Position numbers and translations under genes: made by a program. Below are positions 5,034-6,941 of a DNA stretch of 6,941 bases, piece after piece. The notes below the pieces were generated by a model that was not told the origin of the DNA, ran no database searches, and saw nothing but the letters and a program-made list of their open reading frames with translations. Where the stretch lies: assembly GCA_964569315.1 (NCBI GenBank), contig CAZMUZ010000164.1, forward strand, positions 1 to 6,941, read 5' to 3'. Origin of the DNA: CADEFF01 sp964569315 (GTDB lineage Bacteria > Pseudomonadota > Alphaproteobacteria > Dongiales > Dongiaceae). How positions within the stretch are numbered: the stretch's first letter is position 1; each line of letters opens with the position of its first letter.

Positions 5034-6284
5034 ATGGGGAACTTGCGCGCGCAAGCCAACGCGGAATGCTGGAAGCTCATGACCGCGGCCGAGCCGGTCC
5101 TGACCGATGTGCGGCCGGCGATCGAGGTGCTGCCGGGCATGACGCGGGACATGATCCTGACCTCGGGCCCGGCCATGCCGTTCGCCGACTATGTGGGCGG
5201 GCAGCGCGCGGCGATCGTCGGCGGGGCGCTTTTCGAAGGGCTCGCCAAGGATGCGGCCGAGGCCGAGCGGCTGCTCGCCGAGGGCCGGATCAAGGTCGAT
5301 GGCTGCCACGCCCATGGCGCGGTCGGCTCGCTCGCGGGGATCTACACCGCCTCCATGCCCGTTTTCGTGGTGGAGAACCGCGCCGGCGGCAATGTCGGCT
5401 TCTGCAATTTCTACGAGGGCACCAATCCGCGCCGCCTCAATTACGGCGTCTATGACGAGGGGGTGCGGGAGCGCCTCCTCTACATCAACAATGTGGTGGC
5501 GCCGGTCATCGGCGAGGCGGTGCGGCTCTCGGGCGGGGTGCCGCTGAAGCCGATCATGAAGCGGGCGCTCCATATGGGCGACGAGCTCCATAGCCGCAAC
5601 ACGGCGGCGGCGCTCCTCTTCGGGCGCGAGCTCATGCCGCATCTCCTGAAGCTCGCGGAAAAGGGCGCCGATCCGATCGTGAAGACGGTCCAGGCGGTCA
5701 CCGAGGACCATTACTTCTTCCTCCGCTGCTCGATGGCCGCTGCCAAGGCGACGGCCGACGCCGCGCACGGCGTCGAGGGCGCGAGCCTCGTCACCGCCAT
5801 GGCCTTCAACTGCAAGGGTTTCTCGATCCGGGTCAGCGGTCTCGGCGATCGCTGGTTCTCCGGCCCGCACGCGCAAGTGCAGGCGAAGCTCTTCAAGGGC
5901 CACAGCGAGGACGAGATCACCTGGATGGGCGGCGAGAGCGTCATCTGCGAGACGGTCGGCCTCGGCGGCTTCGCCCAGGCGGCGGCCTTCCCGCTGCAGA
6001 CCTATCAGGGCGGCTCGCCCGAGGCGATGGTCGAGCGCAACCTGGAGCTCTACCGGATCGTCGAGGGCGAGAACCCGGATTTCCAGATCCCGGCGCTCCG
6101 CTATCGCGGCAGCCCGACCGGCATCGACATCTTCAAGGTGACGGAGACCGGCGTCATGCCGGCCATGGATATCGGCATCGCCGGCCGCGACGGCGGCCAG
6201 ATCGGCGCCGGCGTGGTCCGGGCGCCGATGCCCTGCTTCGAGGCGGCGGCTGTGGCCTATCGGGAGAAATACGGGGAAGCGTGA
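5034..6284 (+). CDS. DUF1116 family protein (YlbE/YahG/AllG-like)
   Basis: This 416-residue protein, close in length to E. coli YlbE, has the DUF1116 blocks: PGMTRDMILTSGPAMPFADY (34-53), CHAHGAVGSLAG (91-102), RALHMGDELHSRNTAA (177-192), VSGLGDRWF (267-275), GESVICETVGLGGFAQAAA (300-318), PTGIDIFKV (361-369) and GIAGRDGGQIGAGVVRAP (381-398). In E. coli, YlbE (AllG) is reported to act with FdrA (AllF) and YlbF (AllH) as oxamate carbamoyltransferase in anaerobic allantoin use, interconverting oxalurate plus phosphate and oxamate plus carbamoyl phosphate. Neither partner is in the window: upstream is the divergent GS-like gene and downstream a convergent TetR gene, so this copy appears to be an orphan. 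I see no signal peptide or membrane segment. An in-frame ATG at 4953 would add 27 Arg-rich residues unlike the family, so the ATG at 5034 is used. Family is very likely; activity here is unknown. Confidence 0.9.
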   Translation: MGNLRAQANAECWKLMTAAEPVLTDVRPAIEVLPGMTRDMILTSGPAMPFADYVGGQRAAIVGGALFEGLAKDAAEAERLLAEGRIKVDGCHAHGAVGSLAGIYTASMPVFVVENRAGGNVGFCNFYEGTNPRRLNYGVYDEGVRERLLYINNVVAPVIGEAVRLSGGVPLKPIMKRALHMGDELHSRNTAAALLFGRELMPHLLKLAEKGADPIVKTVQAVTEDHYFFLRCSMAAAKATADAAHGVEGASLVTAMAFNCKGFSIRVSGLGDRWFSGPHAQVQAKLFKGHSEDEITWMGGESVICETVGLGGFAQAAAFPLQTYQGGSPEAMVERNLELYRIVEGENPDFQIPALRYRGSPTGIDIFKVTETGVMPAMDIGIAGRDGGQIGAGVVRAPMPCFEAAAVAYREKYGEA

Positions 6285-6296
6285 CGCCGCGGGTTC

Positions 6297-6314
6297 GGGC
6301 GCCGGCCGGCGCCC
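6297..6314. terminator. GC-rich palindrome between convergent genes, possible bidirectional terminator
   Basis: GGGCGCCGGCCGGCGCCC is an 18-bp perfect palindrome lying between the DUF1116 stop (6284) and the TetR stop (6329-6327). As RNA it can form a seven-pair GC stem with a GGCC loop in either direction. No U-tract follows on either strand, so it is not a classical intrinsic terminator, though such stems are common between convergent genes in high-GC bacteria. Confidence 0.45.
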
Positions 6315-6326
6315 CGATCGCCCGGC

Positions 6327-6941
6327 TCAGCGCACGTCCTGCAGGCGGCGGAGGTTCCGGTTCATCTCGGCCGGCACCGCGGCGTGGCCGAGATACTCCC
6401 AGAACAGCGACTTGAGCTCGGCCAGCGCCGCGCCGATGTCGTAGTCGCGGTGGATGAAGGAGCGCACCATGATGCCGTCGAGATGGGTCGAGGCGAGGTG
6501 CGCGGCGCGCTCCGGATGCACCTCGCGGAAGATGCCGAGCTGCACGCCGCGGCGGATGCTGCCGGCGAGGATCTCGACCTCCTCGTCGTAGAAGCGCTTG
6601 ATCACGTCGTCGACCACGTCGATCTGGGTCCGGGTGCTCGAATAGTCGAGCATGATCTTCACGAGCTGGCGGATCGGGCGCGAGAGCTGCACGTGATTGT
6701 CGAACCAGTCGGCGATCAGGTCGACCGGGTCGGAATGGCGCTCCTTGAGGCGGCGGTAGTTGTCGAGCGCCTGGGCGACCGCGTTCTCGAGCGTCGCCCC
6801 GAACAGCCCTTCCTTGCTGTCGAAATAGTAATAGATGAGGGCGGTGTTCACCCCGGCGGCGCTGGCGATGTCCTTGATGGTGACGGAGCCGAAATCGCGG
6901 ATCGAGAAGAGCTCGAGCGCCACCCCCATGAGCTGCTCCGC
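6327..6941 (-). CDS. TetR/AcrR-family transcriptional regulator, 5' end cut by window
   Basis: The frame runs leftward from the right edge to a TGA at 6329-6327. An internal ATG lies at 6929, but the four codons before it (AEQL) continue the expected first TetR helix with no stop, so the true start is probably beyond the window. Counting from that ATG, the helix-turn-helix is VTIKDIASAAGVNTALIYYYFDSKEGLF (positions 16-43), the TetR DNA-binding signature with recognition helix NTALIYYYF. The remaining roughly 155 residues form the usual all-helical ligand-binding and dimerisation domain, which I cannot assign to a subfamily. The total is near the family's usual 200-210 residues. It faces the DUF1116 gene and may repress the divergent promoters at 4891-4980, since palindromes there suit a TetR dimer; this is positional inference only. 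The ligand may be the transported amine or a product of it. Confidence 0.88.
   Translation of the reverse strand, partial: AEQLMGVALELFSIRDFGSVTIKDIASAAGVNTALIYYYFDSKEGLFGATLENAVAQALDNYRRLKERHSDPVDLIADWFDNHVQLSRPIRQLVKIMLDYSSTRTQIDVVDDVIKRFYDEEVEILAGSIRRGVQLGIFREVHPERAAHLASTHLDGIMVRSFIHRDYDIGAALAELKSLFWEYLGHAAVPAEMNRNLRRLQDVR

Noticed and set aside
4974..5903. A minus-strand open frame of 309 codons antisense to the DUF1116 gene.
   Set aside because: No motif and charged low-complexity composition; the plus strand carries conserved DUF1116 blocks over the same bases.

Overview
The window is G+C-rich (about two-thirds by eye) chromosomal-type DNA with tightly packed, well-formed genes and good Shine-Dalgarno sequences. 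The protein families and codon use fit a high-GC proteobacterium, most likely an alphaproteobacterium. That placement is an inference: no rRNA, tRNA or other taxonomic marker is present. I see no mobile element, CRISPR array or RNA gene.

Left two-thirds (1-4735) is a leftward (minus-strand) gene set with short gaps. In transcription order it holds a glutamine-synthetase-family enzyme of the GlnT / gamma-glutamylmethylamide synthetase type (start 4735), a calcineurin-like metallophosphoesterase (start 3341), a 12-helix APC-superfamily amino acid/amine permease (start 2288), and a nucleotidyltransferase-fold protein (start 624) that runs off the left edge. Gaps are 23, 66 and 23 bp, so these four genes are probably one operon.

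A 298-bp divergent intergenic region (4736-5033) follows. It has an A+T-rich island and three dyad-symmetric elements close together: a 14-bp perfect palindrome (4923-4936), a 36-bp interrupted dyad (4942-4977) and a 10-bp-stem hairpin (4977-5004). On the right, a DUF1116 (YlbE/YahG/AllG-like) gene reads rightward (5034-6284). It faces a TetR-family regulator on the minus strand (6327-6941, 5' end beyond the window), with an 18-bp perfect GC palindrome between their stop codons.

Working model (inference): the permease imports an amine or amino acid and the GS-like enzyme gamma-glutamylates it. The Glu that forms part of the ammonium site in housekeeping GS appears to be Trp here, which suggests an amine rather than ammonia as acceptor. 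DUF1116 proteins are known from the oxamate carbamoyltransferase complex of allantoin degradation, but the partner genes (fdrA/allF and allH) are absent, so its role here is open. The phosphoesterase and nucleotidyltransferase have no obvious step in a known gamma-glutamyl-amine pathway. They are the part most likely to be undescribed: either metabolic enzymes of a new nitrogen-assimilation route or a nucleotidylation/de-nucleotidylation pair. The TetR protein is the natural candidate regulator of the divergent promoter region.
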